From: Tissierellia bacterium
GTDB taxonomy: Bacteria > Bacillota > Clostridia > Tissierellales > Peptoniphilaceae
Length of the DNA stretch: 64,000 bases
Direction of reading: 5' to 3'
Assembly (NCBI GenBank): GCA_030535395.1
Contig: JAUNLK010000009.1
Span: 1 to 64,000 of the forward strand
Shown here: positions 50,701 to 59,299 of the stretch, piece after piece
How positions within the stretch are numbered: position 1 is the first letter of the stretch
How the letters are laid out: each line of letters begins with the position of its first letter
Program-made: the position numbers and the translations under genes
The notes under the pieces: model-generated
What the model saw: the letters and a program-made list of their open reading frames with translations, nothing else
Database searches by the model: none
What the model was told of the DNA's origin: nothing

Positions 50701-53020
50701 GGTCCACCAGGGCCTCTTTAAATACATCCTCCATGGTCTTCACCGGGACAATGGTGAGCTTTTGCAGGGAGGGACTGGTGATTTCCTTGAGGTCCCGCTG
50801 ATTTTCCACGGGAATGAGGACTTTCTTCAGCCCCTGGCGCTGGGCGGCCAGGAGTTTCTCCTTGAGGCCCCCAATGGGGAGCACGTGGCCCCGAATGGTC
50901 ACTTCCCCGGTCATGGCCACCAGGTGATCCACCTTCCTGCCGGTGATGGCGGAGTAGATGGCGGTGGTCATGGCGATGCCCGCACTGGGGCCGTCCTTGG
51001 GGGTGGCCCCGTCGGGGACGTGGATGTGGATGTCGTGCTGATACTTGTAGTCCTCCCCGAGACCCAGGGCCTCGGACTGGGACCAGATATAGGAGAGGGC
51101 CGCCTGGGCGGACTCCTTCATCACATCCCCCAGTTTCCCCGTCATTTGAATATTGCCCTTGCCGGGGCTCACATTGACCTCGATTCTCAGGGTGACTCCG
51201 CCCACGGGGGTGTAGGCCAGGCCATTGACCACCCCCACCTGATCCTCGGTGTCCATTTCATCGTCCAGGTACTTCCGCTCTCCCACGTATTTGGTGAGAT
51301 TGCGGCCGGTGACCTGGATGCGGTCCTTGCCCTTTTCCAGCATTTCCAGGGTGGATTTGCGGATGATCTTCTGAAGGAGCTTCTCCAGGGCCCGGACCCC
51401 CGCCTCCCGGGTGTAGAAGTCGATGAGCTCCACAATGGAATTTTCCGAGAGGGTCACTTCCCCTTCCTTGAGCCCCCCCTCCTGGAGGGCCTTGGGCCAG
51501 AGGTGATTCTTGGCGATCTCCAGCTTCTCCTCGGGGGTGTAGCCCTCAATGGAGATGACCTCCATTCGGTCCAGGAGGGGAGCGGGAATGGTCCTCAGGC
51601 TATTGGCCGTGGTGAGGAAGAAGACCTTGGAGAGGTCGAAGGGCAGCTCCATATAGCGGTCGGTGAAAGTGTTGTTCTGGGCGGGGTCCAGAACTTCCAG
51701 AAGGCCACTGGCCGGGTCCCCCCGGTAGTCACTGGACACCTTGTCAATTTCGTCCATGAGAAAGAGGGGATTGTTCTGCCCCGCCTGCTTCATGAGGCTG
51801 ATGATGCGGCCGGGCATGGAGCCAATGTAGGTCCTCCGGTGGCCCCGGATCTCCGCCTCATCGGTGACGCCCCCCAGGCTCATCCGCACATACTCCTTGT
51901 CCAGGGCCCGGGCCACGGAGCGGGCGATGGAGGTCTTCCCCACCCCCGGGGGCCCCACCAAACAGAGGATGGGGCCCTTGGCGGTGTCGCTCTTTTTCCT
52001 CAGGGCGATAAATTCCAGGATGCGCTCCTTCACTTCCTCCAGGCCGTAGTGGTCCTCGTCCAGGATCTTCCGGGCCCGCTTGATGTCCACCGACTCCTCC
52101 TGGGACTCCAGCCAGGGGAGGCTCAAGATCCAGTCGATATAGGAGCTGGTCATGGCGTACTCGGGGGCGGAGTAGTTCATCCGCCCCAGCTTCACCAGCT
52201 CCTCCTCGGCCTTGTCCCTAACCTCCTGGGGAAGCTCCTTGGCGGCGAGTTTCTCCCGGTAGCCCTCGATGTCGCTGTCCTCGTAGGGCTCGCTGTCCAG
52301 CTCCCTGCGAATGACGTCCATCTGCTCCTTGAGATAGTACTCCTTCTGGGCCTTGGCCATTTGGCTCTTCACCTGCTGGTCGATTTCATTTTCCAGGCTG
52401 AGGACCTCCAGCTCCTCCACCAGAATTTTGTGAAGGGCCATGAGCCGCTCCTCCAGTTCAAAGGCCGAGAGAATCTCCTGACGGGCCGTGAGGGGCAGCT
52501 CCAAGTAGCCGGCGGCGGTATCGGCGAGCCTCCCGGGAGTGGAGTGGTCCATCACCGACTCCAGGACCCCGGGGAAGACCTTGCTGGTGAGCTCGATGAA
52601 GCTGGCCACATCCTCCTCCACCAGGCGCATGAGGGCCTCCACCTTGGCGTCCCCTCCGGACTCCTCCTCCGGCACGGGGAAGACTTTCATGGCCAGATAC
52701 TCGGGGGTGGAGTGGTCCTGTCCCCGAATGCCCCGGCTCAGGCCCTCCACCAAAACTCGGTAGATCCCCCCGGGGAGCTGAACCACCTGCTTCACCGCAG
52801 AGATGGTCCCCACCTCGTAGAGCTCCTCCACCGAGGGCTCCTCCTGGGCGGAGTCCAATTGGGCCACCAAAAACACCGGTTCCCCCCGGCCCTCGGCCTC
52901 CTTGAGGGCCCGAATGGATTTCTCCCTTCCCAGGTCGAAATGGGTCACCATTCCCGGGAATATGGCCATGTCCCTGAGGGCAATGGTGGCCAGGAGATTT
53001 TGTGCGACTTTTATTTCCAT
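50687..53020 (-). CDS. lon: ATP-dependent protease Lon
   Basis: The AAA+ serine protease that degrades misfolded and regulatory proteins. 777 aa: N-terminal substrate domain (LRDMAIFPGMV), Walker A GPPGVGKTSIA near residue 355, Walker B FLMDEIDK near 420, and the catalytic Ser in PKDGPSAGIAM near 680 with its Lys partner about 43 residues later. I start at ATG 53018-53020 with GAGGAGA before it. It follows clpX after a hairpin terminator, so it may have its own promoter or read-through. Confidence 0.97.
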   Translation of the reverse strand: MEIKVAQNLLATIALRDMAIFPGMVTHFDLGREKSIRALKEAEGRGEPVFLVAQLDSAQEEPSVEELYEVGTISAVKQVVQLPGGIYRVLVEGLSRGIRGQDHSTPEYLAMKVFPVPEEESGGDAKVEALMRLVEEDVASFIELTSKVFPGVLESVMDHSTPGRLADTAAGYLELPLTARQEILSAFELEERLMALHKILVEELEVLSLENEIDQQVKSQMAKAQKEYYLKEQMDVIRRELDSEPYEDSDIEGYREKLAAKELPQEVRDKAEEELVKLGRMNYSAPEYAMTSSYIDWILSLPWLESQEESVDIKRARKILDEDHYGLEEVKERILEFIALRKKSDTAKGPILCLVGPPGVGKTSIARSVARALDKEYVRMSLGGVTDEAEIRGHRRTYIGSMPGRIISLMKQAGQNNPLFLMDEIDKVSSDYRGDPASGLLEVLDPAQNNTFTDRYMELPFDLSKVFFLTTANSLRTIPAPLLDRMEVISIEGYTPEEKLEIAKNHLWPKALQEGGLKEGEVTLSENSIVELIDFYTREAGVRALEKLLQKIIRKSTLEMLEKGKDRIQVTGRNLTKYVGERKYLDDEMDTEDQVGVVNGLAYTPVGGVTLRIEVNVSPGKGNIQMTGKLGDVMKESAQAALSYIWSQSEALGLGEDYKYQHDIHIHVPDGATPKDGPSAGIAMTTAIYSAITGRKVDHLVAMTGEVTIRGHVLPIGGLKEKLLAAQRQGLKKVLIPVENQRDLKEITSPSLQKLTIVPVKTMEDVFKEALVDHEDQ

Positions 53021-53036
53021 AGTTCTCCTCATTGAT

Positions 53037-53062
53037 AAAAAATAAGCTCACCGTGGTGAGCT
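53037..53062 (-). terminator. Terminator-like hairpin between clpX and lon
   Basis: Minus strand AGCTCACC-AC-GGTGAGCT followed by TATTTTTTATC. The tight loop means about 7 real pairs; it may be partial, leaving lon read-through. Confidence 0.75.
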
Positions 53063-53073
53063 CTGTTTTTCAG

Positions 53074-54309
53074 CTAATCCTGACTTTTGATCTGTCTGAC
53101 CTGCCGCAGTATGTGGGGTTCCTCCCGGCCCTCCACACTGGCCTGGGTGATGACCACTTTCTCCACATCCTCCAAACTGGGGACCTGGAACATGACATCC
53201 ATCATGGTCTGTTCGATGATGCCCCGAAGGCCCCGGGCCCCGGCCTTCTTCTCAATGGCCTTTTGGGCAATGGCCGACAGGGCCTCGTCCTCAAACTCCA
53301 GGAGGACATCGTCCATTTTGAGGAGCTCACCGTACTGCTTCACCAGGGCGTTTTTGGGCTCGGTGAGAATCCGGCGGAGGGCACTTTCGTCCAATTCCTC
53401 CAGGGTGACCACCACCGGCAGCCTGCCGATAAATTCGGGAATGAGCCCGTATTTAATGAGGTCCTCCGTTTCCACCTGGGCCAGCAGCTCATCGGTCTTC
53501 TGCTTGTTGGAGAAGACATCGTGGCCAAAGCCAATGCCCTTCTTCCCCACTCTGCTGCCAATGATCTGATCCAGAGAGTCGAAGGCGCCCCCGAGAATAA
53601 AGAGGATATTGGAGGTATCCACCTGGATGAATTCCTGATTGGGGTGCTTCCGTCCCCCTTGGGGGGGCACATTGGCCACGGTGCCCTCGATGATCTTCAG
53701 AAGGGCCTGCTGGACCCCCTCCCCACTGACGTCCCGGGTGATGCTCACATTCTCGGACTTCCGGGCGATCTTGTCGATCTCGTCAATGTAGATGATGCCC
53801 CGCTCGGCCTCCTCCACATTGTAGTCGGCGGCCTGGAGGAGCTTGAGGATGATATTTTCCACATCCTCCCCCACATAGCCCGCCTCGGTGAGGGAGGTGG
53901 CATCGGCAATGGCAAAGGGCACATTGAGAATCCCCGCCATGGTCTGGGCCAGGAGGGTCTTCCCGCTCCCCGTGGGGCCCAGCATGAGGATATTGCTCTT
54001 TTGGATCTCCACATCGGACTGCTCCTGGGAGCGAATCCGCTTGTAGTGATTGTACATGGCCACGGAGAGGGCCCGCTTGGCCTCCTCCTGTCCGATGACG
54101 TAGTCGTCCAGGATCTCCTTGATCTCCACGGGAACGGGGAGGTGCTGGTCGAAGGCCAGAGTCTTCACCTTGAGCTCCTCGTCCAGGATCTCCTGACAGA
54201 GGCGGACGCACTCATTGCATATATATACATTGGGCCCCGCAATCAGCCGTTCCACTTGGGATTGGGGTTTCCCACAAAAACTGCAGCGAACTTCTTCTGT
54301 CTTCGGCAT
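53074..54309 (-). CDS. clpX: ATP-dependent Clp protease ATP-binding subunit ClpX
   Basis: The AAA+ unfoldase that feeds ClpP, 411 aa. N-terminal zinc-binding domain with CSFCGK...CNECVRLC (four cysteines, residues 9-37), Walker A GPTGSGKT near 115, Walker [12 protein letters not shown] near 178, pore loop GYVGED near 145, and the ClpP-contacting IGF loop (KKGIGFGHD) near 266. It follows clpP by 11 bp. Confidence 0.98.
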   Translation of the reverse strand: MPKTEEVRCSFCGKPQSQVERLIAGPNVYICNECVRLCQEILDEELKVKTLAFDQHLPVPVEIKEILDDYVIGQEEAKRALSVAMYNHYKRIRSQEQSDVEIQKSNILMLGPTGSGKTLLAQTMAGILNVPFAIADATSLTEAGYVGEDVENIILKLLQAADYNVEEAERGIIYIDEIDKIARKSENVSITRDVSGEGVQQALLKIIEGTVANVPPQGGRKHPNQEFIQVDTSNILFILGGAFDSLDQIIGSRVGKKGIGFGHDVFSNKQKTDELLAQVETEDLIKYGLIPEFIGRLPVVVTLEELDESALRRILTEPKNALVKQYGELLKMDDVLLEFEDEALSAIAQKAIEKKAGARGLRGIIEQTMMDVMFQVPSLEDVEKVVITQASVEGREEPHILRQVRQIKSQD

Positions 54310-54320
54310 AGTGCTCCTGT

Positions 54321-54902
54321 CTATCTGGAAGTAATTACTTTATCGATGATGCCATACTTCTGGGCCTCTTCGGCGGTCATGAAATAATCCCGGTCGGTAT
54401 CCAGTTCCACTTTCTCCAAGCTCTGTCCCGTGTGCTTGACGATGATCTCATTTAAGCGCTCCCGGGTCTTGAGAATTTTTTCCGCTTGGATCTTAATGTC
54501 CGATGCCTGTCCACTGGCACCCCCCAGGGGCTGGTGAATCATAATGTCACTGTTGGGGAGGGCAAAGCGCTTGCCCTTGGCCCCGGCCAAAAGAAGCAGC
54601 GCCCCCATGCTGGCGGCCAGGCCCACGGAGATGGTGCTCACATCGGGCTTGATGTACTGCATGGTGTCGTAGATAGCCAGCCCCGCAGAGACGGAGCCCC
54701 CGGGACTGTTGATATAGATTTGAATGTCCTTGTCGGGATCCTCAGACTCCAAAAAGAGGAGCTGGGCCACAATGAGATCCGCCATTTGATCGTGGACCTC
54801 ACCGGTGAGGAAGATAATGCGATCTTTGAGCAGTCGGGAATAGATGTCGTAGCTCCGTTCGCCACGATTGGTTTGTTCCACGACCATGGGTATGAGTGCC
54901 AT
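54321..54902 (-). CDS. clpP: ATP-dependent Clp protease proteolytic subunit ClpP
   Basis: The tetradecameric serine protease barrel. 193 aa with catalytic Ser in GLAASMGA (near 97), His in IMIHQPLGG (near 122) and Asp in DTDRDYFM (near 171). The start MALIPMVV at 54900-54902 has AAGGAGG 5 bp upstream; the frame is open nine codons further. Between tig and clpX. Confidence 0.97.
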   Translation of the reverse strand: MALIPMVVEQTNRGERSYDIYSRLLKDRIIFLTGEVHDQMADLIVAQLLFLESEDPDKDIQIYINSPGGSVSAGLAIYDTMQYIKPDVSTISVGLAASMGALLLLAGAKGKRFALPNSDIMIHQPLGGASGQASDIKIQAEKILKTRERLNEIIVKHTGQSLEKVELDTDRDYFMTAEEAQKYGIIDKVITSR

Positions 54903-54939
54903 ATTTGCCTCCTTATCACTGCGAGGCATTGCGCCTCGT

Positions 54940-56316
54940 TTATTCCTTATCTGTTTTATCGTCTTCTGTATTCTTATCCATTTCCTCGGATTCTGAAACT
55001 TCAGCCTCTTCCTCCACAGGCTCCACTTCCACGGCGGCTTCCACCACCAGGTCCATGGCCTTGCGGCTCAGAAGCTGCTCTTTGAGATACTCCCCGGACT
55101 GTTCCACCATGGTGTCTGCCATGTCCTTGGCCTTCTCATCGTCGTCGGGGAAGTAGCGCTTGGCGGCCTCCTCGGCATCCTGGCGGACGTCCTCGTCGGT
55201 GACTTCGATGTTTTCAGCCTCAATGATGGCATCCAGGGCCAGGCTTCTCAGGGCTTCCTTCTCCGCTTCGGGACGGAGGTTCTCTCTGAAGTCGGCCATG
55301 TCCTGACCCAGCATGGAGAGATAGTCCTCCAGGCCAATGCCCTGACTTCTCATGTTTTGGTCCATGTTTTGGATCTGCTGATCCATGATATAGCTCACCA
55401 TGGCCTCGGGGAGTTCCACTTCCAGGCCCTCGGCGATTTTGTCCAGCACCAGGCCGCTCTTGTTCCGCTCAGCGGCATCCTTGGCCTCCTGCTCCTTCTT
55501 TTCCCGGAGGTCGGCCTTGTACTCTTGAATGGTGTCAAATTCACTGATGTCCTTGATGAACTCGTCGTCCAGCTCGGGGAGCTCTTCCACTTGGATTCCG
55601 TGGACCTTGATGTGGAAGACGGCGTCCTTCCCGGCCAGTTCCTCATTGAAGTAGTCCTCAGGGAAAGTGACGTCGATGTCAAATTCCTCCCCAACACTGT
55701 GGCCCACGAGCTGCTCTTCGAAGCCGGGGATAAAGGTGTTGGAGCCAATTTCCAGTTCCTGATCCTCGGCGGTGCCCCCTTCAAAGGCCACGCCGTCCAC
55801 GGTGCCAGCAAAGTCGATGGTCACCTTGTCGCCCTTTTCAATGGCGCGGTCGTCCACATTGACCCTCCGGGCGTTCATGTGGCGCTGCTTGTCCAGCTCC
55901 ATGTCCAGAACATCCTCGGTGACTTCGATCTTCTGACGGGGAATTTCCACGCCCATGTACTTGCCCAGCTTGGCCTCGGGGCGCACTTCCACGGAAATGG
56001 CGGCCACTACATCCTTGCCGCTCTCCAGCTCGTCCACTTGGACATCGGGCTGGGCGATGACCTTGAGGCCCAGTTCCCGAACGGCCTCGTCGTAGGCCTC
56101 GGGGAGGATTTCATTGAGGGCATCCTCCACAAACATATCCTTCCCGTACATATTCTCGATGATTTTCTTGGGGGCCTTGCCCTTGCGGAAACCGGGAATG
56201 TGGAAGTACTGTTTGTTCTTTTTATATACATCCATTTCGGCTTTTTTCATTGCTTCTGCGGAAACGGTGAGGTCGAAAAAGACCTTGTTTCCCTCCTGCT
56301 TTTTGATTTCAGTCAT
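54940..56316 (-). CDS. tig: Trigger factor
   Basis: The ribosome-bound nascent-chain chaperone with peptidyl-prolyl isomerase activity. 458 aa: N-terminal ribosome-binding domain with the [12 protein letters not shown] signature near residue 38, a central FKBP-type domain ([14 protein letters not shown] near 150, [16 protein letters not shown] near 190) and a helical C-terminal chaperone domain ending in a long acidic tail. A promoter-like TG-G-TATAGA lies in the gap above. First gene of tig-clpP-clpX-lon-engB. Confidence 0.97.
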   Translation of the reverse strand: MTEIKKQEGNKVFFDLTVSAEAMKKAEMDVYKKNKQYFHIPGFRKGKAPKKIIENMYGKDMFVEDALNEILPEAYDEAVRELGLKVIAQPDVQVDELESGKDVVAAISVEVRPEAKLGKYMGVEIPRQKIEVTEDVLDMELDKQRHMNARRVNVDDRAIEKGDKVTIDFAGTVDGVAFEGGTAEDQELEIGSNTFIPGFEEQLVGHSVGEEFDIDVTFPEDYFNEELAGKDAVFHIKVHGIQVEELPELDDEFIKDISEFDTIQEYKADLREKKEQEAKDAAERNKSGLVLDKIAEGLEVELPEAMVSYIMDQQIQNMDQNMRSQGIGLEDYLSMLGQDMADFRENLRPEAEKEALRSLALDAIIEAENIEVTDEDVRQDAEEAAKRYFPDDDEKAKDMADTMVEQSGEYLKEQLLSRKAMDLVVEAAVEVEPVEEEAEVSESEEMDKNTEDDKTDKE

Positions 56317-56385
56317 GATTTCCCTCCAATAAATATATCTCAACAATTCTATACCAACGGTAGCAAAAAAACAACTTTCACGGGG

Positions 56386-56432
56386 AAAAGGGGTCGTGAG
56401 GGGGCCAAAAGCCTCCCTATGACCCCTTTTTT
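56386..56432. terminator. Large hairpin between EamA gene and tig
   Basis: AAAAGGGGTC...GACCCCTTTTTT, with an inner GAGG(G)GGCC-AAAA-GCCTCCC stem. T-runs flank both sides (TTTTTT on plus, TTTTCCCC on minus), so it can terminate in both directions. Confidence 0.7.
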
Positions 56433-56460
56433 ACCCACCAAGGTCCCCTTTCACGCCCAC

Positions 56461-56484
56461 AAAAAACCGGAGGTGGACCCCCGG
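56461..56484 (-). terminator. Terminator of the EamA-type gene
   Basis: Minus strand CCGGGGGT-CC-ACCTCCGG followed by six T's, just beyond the stop. Confidence 0.8.
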
Positions 56485-56489
56485 CTTTA

Positions 56490-57332
56490 CTAGAGATTGA
56501 GGAGGATCAGGGCCACAAAGATAATGGCCGTGGCCAGGTACTGGTGGCGATTGCCCCGCTCCCCCAGGGCCATGCCCACCAAGTTCACCAGGAGGATGAT
56601 CCCCCCGGCATAGGCGGGAAAGAGGAAGTAGGCCGGCAGTCTCGGCACGGCCTTTAAAAGGAGGAGACTGGTGAGCTGATTGGGAATCCCCACCATGAGG
56701 CCCAGGAGGACGTCCTTTTTCCTCAGGGGCTTCCCCTCCCGGAGAAAGAGGCCCACGGCCATGGTCCCCGCCGCCAAAAATGTGTAGAGGATGTAGTGAT
56801 TTTCGTGGGCGAGATTCCCGTAGGTGGTGAAAAATTTCGACAGGAGATCCGTGGAACCCCCCAGGACAAAGATGAGAATGAGGAGGAGATTGAGATTTCC
56901 CCGCCCCTGGCCCCCCTCCCCTCCGTTGAGGACCACAAAGGAGAGGAGGACCAGCCCCAGGCCCAGCCACTGGAGGGTGCCGGGGATCTCCCCAAAGAAG
57001 AGCACCGAGCCCAGGGTGGGAATCACCACCCCCAGGCGATTGAAGGTGCTGGTGAGGGCCGCCCCATTGATGAGGGTGCTCTTGGTCATAAAGTAGAGGG
57101 CAGACACATAGAGGGCCCCATTGAGTAGACTCATGGCCGCCGTCATGGCCAGCCCCTCCCCGGGGGCCAGGGGCCTGAAGCCCACTTGAATGAGGCCGAT
57201 GATGGCCCCGCAGAGATAGTTGAAGGTGAGGACCCCGTAGACATTGCCCCCCTGCTTTTCCGAGAATCTCAGGGCAAAGGTCAGGGCCACATTGAAGCCC
57301 ATGGCCAGGAGCATGTAGATCATCGGCGCCAC
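56490..57332 (-). CDS. EamA/DMT-superfamily transporter
   Basis: A 280-aa membrane protein with ten hydrophobic segments in two EamA-like halves (second half begins near residue 145, LLLILIFVLGGSTDLLSKFF). GAALTSTFNRLGVVIPTLGSVLFFGE around residues 90-115 is the family hallmark. Members export or import small metabolites; the substrate here cannot be told. It lies 55 bp downstream of the zinc-ribbon gene and may share its transcript. Confidence 0.85.
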   Translation of the reverse strand: MAPMIYMLLAMGFNVALTFALRFSEKQGGNVYGVLTFNYLCGAIIGLIQVGFRPLAPGEGLAMTAAMSLLNGALYVSALYFMTKSTLINGAALTSTFNRLGVVIPTLGSVLFFGEIPGTLQWLGLGLVLLSFVVLNGGEGGQGRGNLNLLLILIFVLGGSTDLLSKFFTTYGNLAHENHYILYTFLAAGTMAVGLFLREGKPLRKKDVLLGLMVGIPNQLTSLLLLKAVPRLPAYFLFPAYAGGIILLVNLVGMALGERGNRHQYLATAIIFVALILLNL

Positions 57333-57387
57333 CTCCCGCCCCTAAGTCCCATACCGTTTGCCGCTGCTCTTTCCGCCTCAGTCATCC

Positions 57388-57807
57388 TCACACCCGCTTT
57401 TCAAACTGCTCTTTACAGTGCTTACAGCGGATGCGGATCTTCCCCTTCCCCTTGGGGGCCCGGTGGATGGTGTGGCAGTTGGGACAGGTGAAGTAGGTAT
57501 TTTCCCGGTCCTTCCGCCCCCGGTACCAGGCCACGGCGGGCTTACGAATGGCCCGGGTGTGGTCCAAAAACCACTCATTCTCCCGCCGCCGGGCCCGGGT
57601 GTTTCGGCTGAGGAGGCGAAACTCCATATAGGCCAGGATGACAAAAGTGATGGCCGCAGCCACCGCACTCCGGTTTAAAAGGGCGAAGAGCCCCACGGGA
57701 AAGACCACCAGCTGGAGAAAGCGGTGGAGCATGTCCGGCCCGTAGACCAGATAGCGGCCGGAGAGAAAGCGGGCCATTTTCTCCTGAAAGTCCTGGGGGA
57801 GCTTCAT
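57388..57807 (-). CDS. Membrane protein with C-terminal zinc ribbon, unknown
   Basis: A 139-aa protein with two hydrophobic spans (about residues 30-60), a basic linker (RNTRARRREN) and a C-terminal zinc ribbon CPNCHTI...CKHC (Cys pairs near 107/110 and 128/131). I do not recognise a named family; zinc ribbons of this type often bind nucleic acid or another protein at the membrane. Its ATG overlaps the dehydrogenase stop by 4 bp (ATGA), so expression is coupled. Confidence 0.75.
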   Translation of the reverse strand: MKLPQDFQEKMARFLSGRYLVYGPDMLHRFLQLVVFPVGLFALLNRSAVAAAITFVILAYMEFRLLSRNTRARRRENEWFLDHTRAIRKPAVAWYRGRKDRENTYFTCPNCHTIHRAPKGKGKIRIRCKHCKEQFEKRV

Positions 57808-58748
57808 GAAATCACCTCATCGATCCGCTGTACATAGCTTGCAACCACCGAGGCCGAGTGGCGGTACTTTTCAAGCTCCTCGGCACTGAGGTCCAGAGTG
57901 AGGACCTCCTCCACCCCGGAGGAGCCCACCACCACGGGGGTGGAGAGGTGGATGCCCTCCACCCCATAGGCCCCCTTAAGCTGGGTGGAGGCCAAAAACA
58001 CCCGCTTTTCGTCCCGGAAAATGGAGGCCACCATGGCGGTGGTGGTATTGGCAATGCCAAACTCCGTTGCCCCCTTGCCAAAGTAGATGACCCGCCCCCG
58101 GTCCACCACTTCCCTCTCCAGGGCCCTGCGGTCCAGGCTCTTCCCCGAGGCCTTGAGATACTCCTCCAGGGCCATGCCCCCCACCCGGACCTGGGACCAG
58201 GGGAGAAACTGGCTCTCCCCGTGCTCCCCCAGCATACAGGCATCCACCGCCGAGGGGTGAAGTTCCAAGGCCCGAGAGAGAATCACCCGGGCCCGGGCGC
58301 TGTCCAGGGCCGTACCGGAGCCCAGGACCCGGGAGGGGTTAAAGCCCGAGAAGCGCCACACGGCGTGGGCAATGACATCATTGGGATTGGTGACCACCAC
58401 AAAGATGCCGCCGAAGCCCGCCGAGACAATTTTGGGGATGTATTCCGCCACATCCCGGACGCTCCCCTCAAACTCCAGGAGCCGGTCGGCATTGTCCCCC
58501 TCGGAGACAATGAGCCCCGTGGCCACCACAATGACCTCCGCCCGGGCAAGCTCCGCCACATCCACCGCGGCAATCTTCACCCTCCGGGGGAAGAAGGGGC
58601 CGGCGTCCTGTAGGTCCAACGCAGCGGCCCGGGCCTTGTCCTCTCTGGCATCTGCCAGGAGAATTTCATCCGCCACGGCCCCCATGGCGGCAGTATAGGC
58701 CACCGCCTGACCCACATGTCCCGTGCCAATGATTCCCAATGTCTTCAT
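57804..58748 (-). CDS. L-2-hydroxyacid dehydrogenase (L-2-hydroxyisocaproate dehydrogenase-like, LDH/MDH superfamily)
   Basis: A 314-aa NAD-dependent dehydrogenase. The Rossmann loop is IIGTGHVGQAVAY and the catalytic His lies in LGEHGESQF (near 178). In place of the lactate-dehydrogenase substrate loop (KPGETRLDL) the sequence has SEGDNADRLLE, close in spacing to L-HicDH (DN..GDR), and VLGSGTALDSAR matches it too. It probably reduces branched-chain or other 2-oxo acids, which fits amino-acid fermentation; lactate remains possible. Second gene after ydbC. Confidence 0.82.
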   Translation of the reverse strand: MKTLGIIGTGHVGQAVAYTAAMGAVADEILLADAREDKARAAALDLQDAGPFFPRRVKIAAVDVAELARAEVIVVATGLIVSEGDNADRLLEFEGSVRDVAEYIPKIVSAGFGGIFVVVTNPNDVIAHAVWRFSGFNPSRVLGSGTALDSARARVILSRALELHPSAVDACMLGEHGESQFLPWSQVRVGGMALEEYLKASGKSLDRRALEREVVDRGRVIYFGKGATEFGIANTTTAMVASIFRDEKRVFLASTQLKGAYGVEGIHLSTPVVVGSSGVEEVLTLDLSAEELEKYRHSASVVASYVQRIDEVIS

Positions 58749-58750
58749 AC

Positions 58751-58957
58751 TTACCTCAACAGTTCTCTCAATTGTTCAAACTCCTCATTGGTGAGGGTGA
58801 TGCCCTTGCTCATCTTGGAGTGATCCCCATTCCAGCTTCTCAGGTCAAATTTGGCGGGGCGGCCATTGTAGGCCACCCGATTGAGCTCCATTTGCCAGCC
58901 GTTTTTTTCCGGCCCGATTTTGCCAATGTGCTCCTCTATTACAAATGAAAATTCCAT
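58751..58957 (-). CDS. YdbC-family PC4-like single-strand nucleic-acid-binding protein
   Basis: A 68-aa protein of the bacterial YdbC (PC4 transcriptional-coactivator-like) family: MEFSFVIEEHIGKIG at the N-terminus, ELNRVAYNGRPAKFDLRSWN in the beta-sheet and TNEEFEQLRELL as the C-terminal helix that dimerises. YdbC proteins bind single-stranded DNA or RNA. GGGAGG precedes the ATG by 4 bp; longer in-frame starts lack such a site. Two bases separate it from the dehydrogenase start. A TGA-TACAAT promoter element lies at 58986-58994. Confidence 0.85.
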   Translation of the reverse strand: MEFSFVIEEHIGKIGPEKNGWQMELNRVAYNGRPAKFDLRSWNGDHSKMSKGITLTNEEFEQLRELLR

Positions 58958-58985
58958 ACTGCCTCCCGTTTTTTGAGATAAGGAA

Positions 58986-58994
58986 ATTGTATCA
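58986..58994 (-). promoter_or_regulatory. Extended -10 promoter of the ydbC unit
   Basis: Minus strand TGA-TACAAT (TACAAT at 58986-58991), about 30 bp before the ydbC ATG; no convincing -35. Confidence 0.5.
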
Positions 58995-59051
58995 CGAGTG
59001 GGAAAATTCTTCCCTGAAGATTTCATACCCGAGGCTGAGCTTTTTCCCATC

Positions 59052-59078
59052 AAAAAAGGCCCGGAAATCCGGGCCCAA
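59052..59078 (-). terminator. Terminator of copA
   Basis: Minus strand GGCCCGG-ATTT-CCGGGCC followed by six T's, 14 bp after the stop at 59093. Confidence 0.92.
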
Positions 59079-59092
59079 ATTTAATACTTCAA

Positions 59093-59299
59093 TCAAGCCA
59101 CATGGGTCACTTTGTAGCCTGCATCCTCCACTGCCTTTTTCAGGGCCTCCTCAGAGAGGGACTCCCCCTGAACTTCCGCCACTGGCGGCTCCAGGCTCAC
59201 CTTGGCCTCCACTCCCTCCAGTTCATTGAGGGCGGTTTCCACTCGGTTCACACAGTGATTGCAGCTCATGCCTTCGATGGTCAGTACTTTCTTATCCAT
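59093..59299 (-). CDS. CopZ-like copper chaperone, in-frame internal start inside copA
   Basis: The last 68 codons of copA form a complete CopZ (MDKKVLTIEGMSCNHC...). Its Met codon (59297-59299) is preceded at exactly 5 bp by AAGGAGG (59305-59311), encoded within the codons of LNKEEA. This is a full Shine-Dalgarno, so a free chaperone could be made from the same mRNA as well as the fused form. The alternative is that a former copA stop was lost and two genes merged. The domain assignment is certain; independent translation is inference. Confidence 0.6.
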   Translation of the reverse strand: MDKKVLTIEGMSCNHCVNRVETALNELEGVEAKVSLEPPVAEVQGESLSEEALKKAVEDAGYKVTHVA

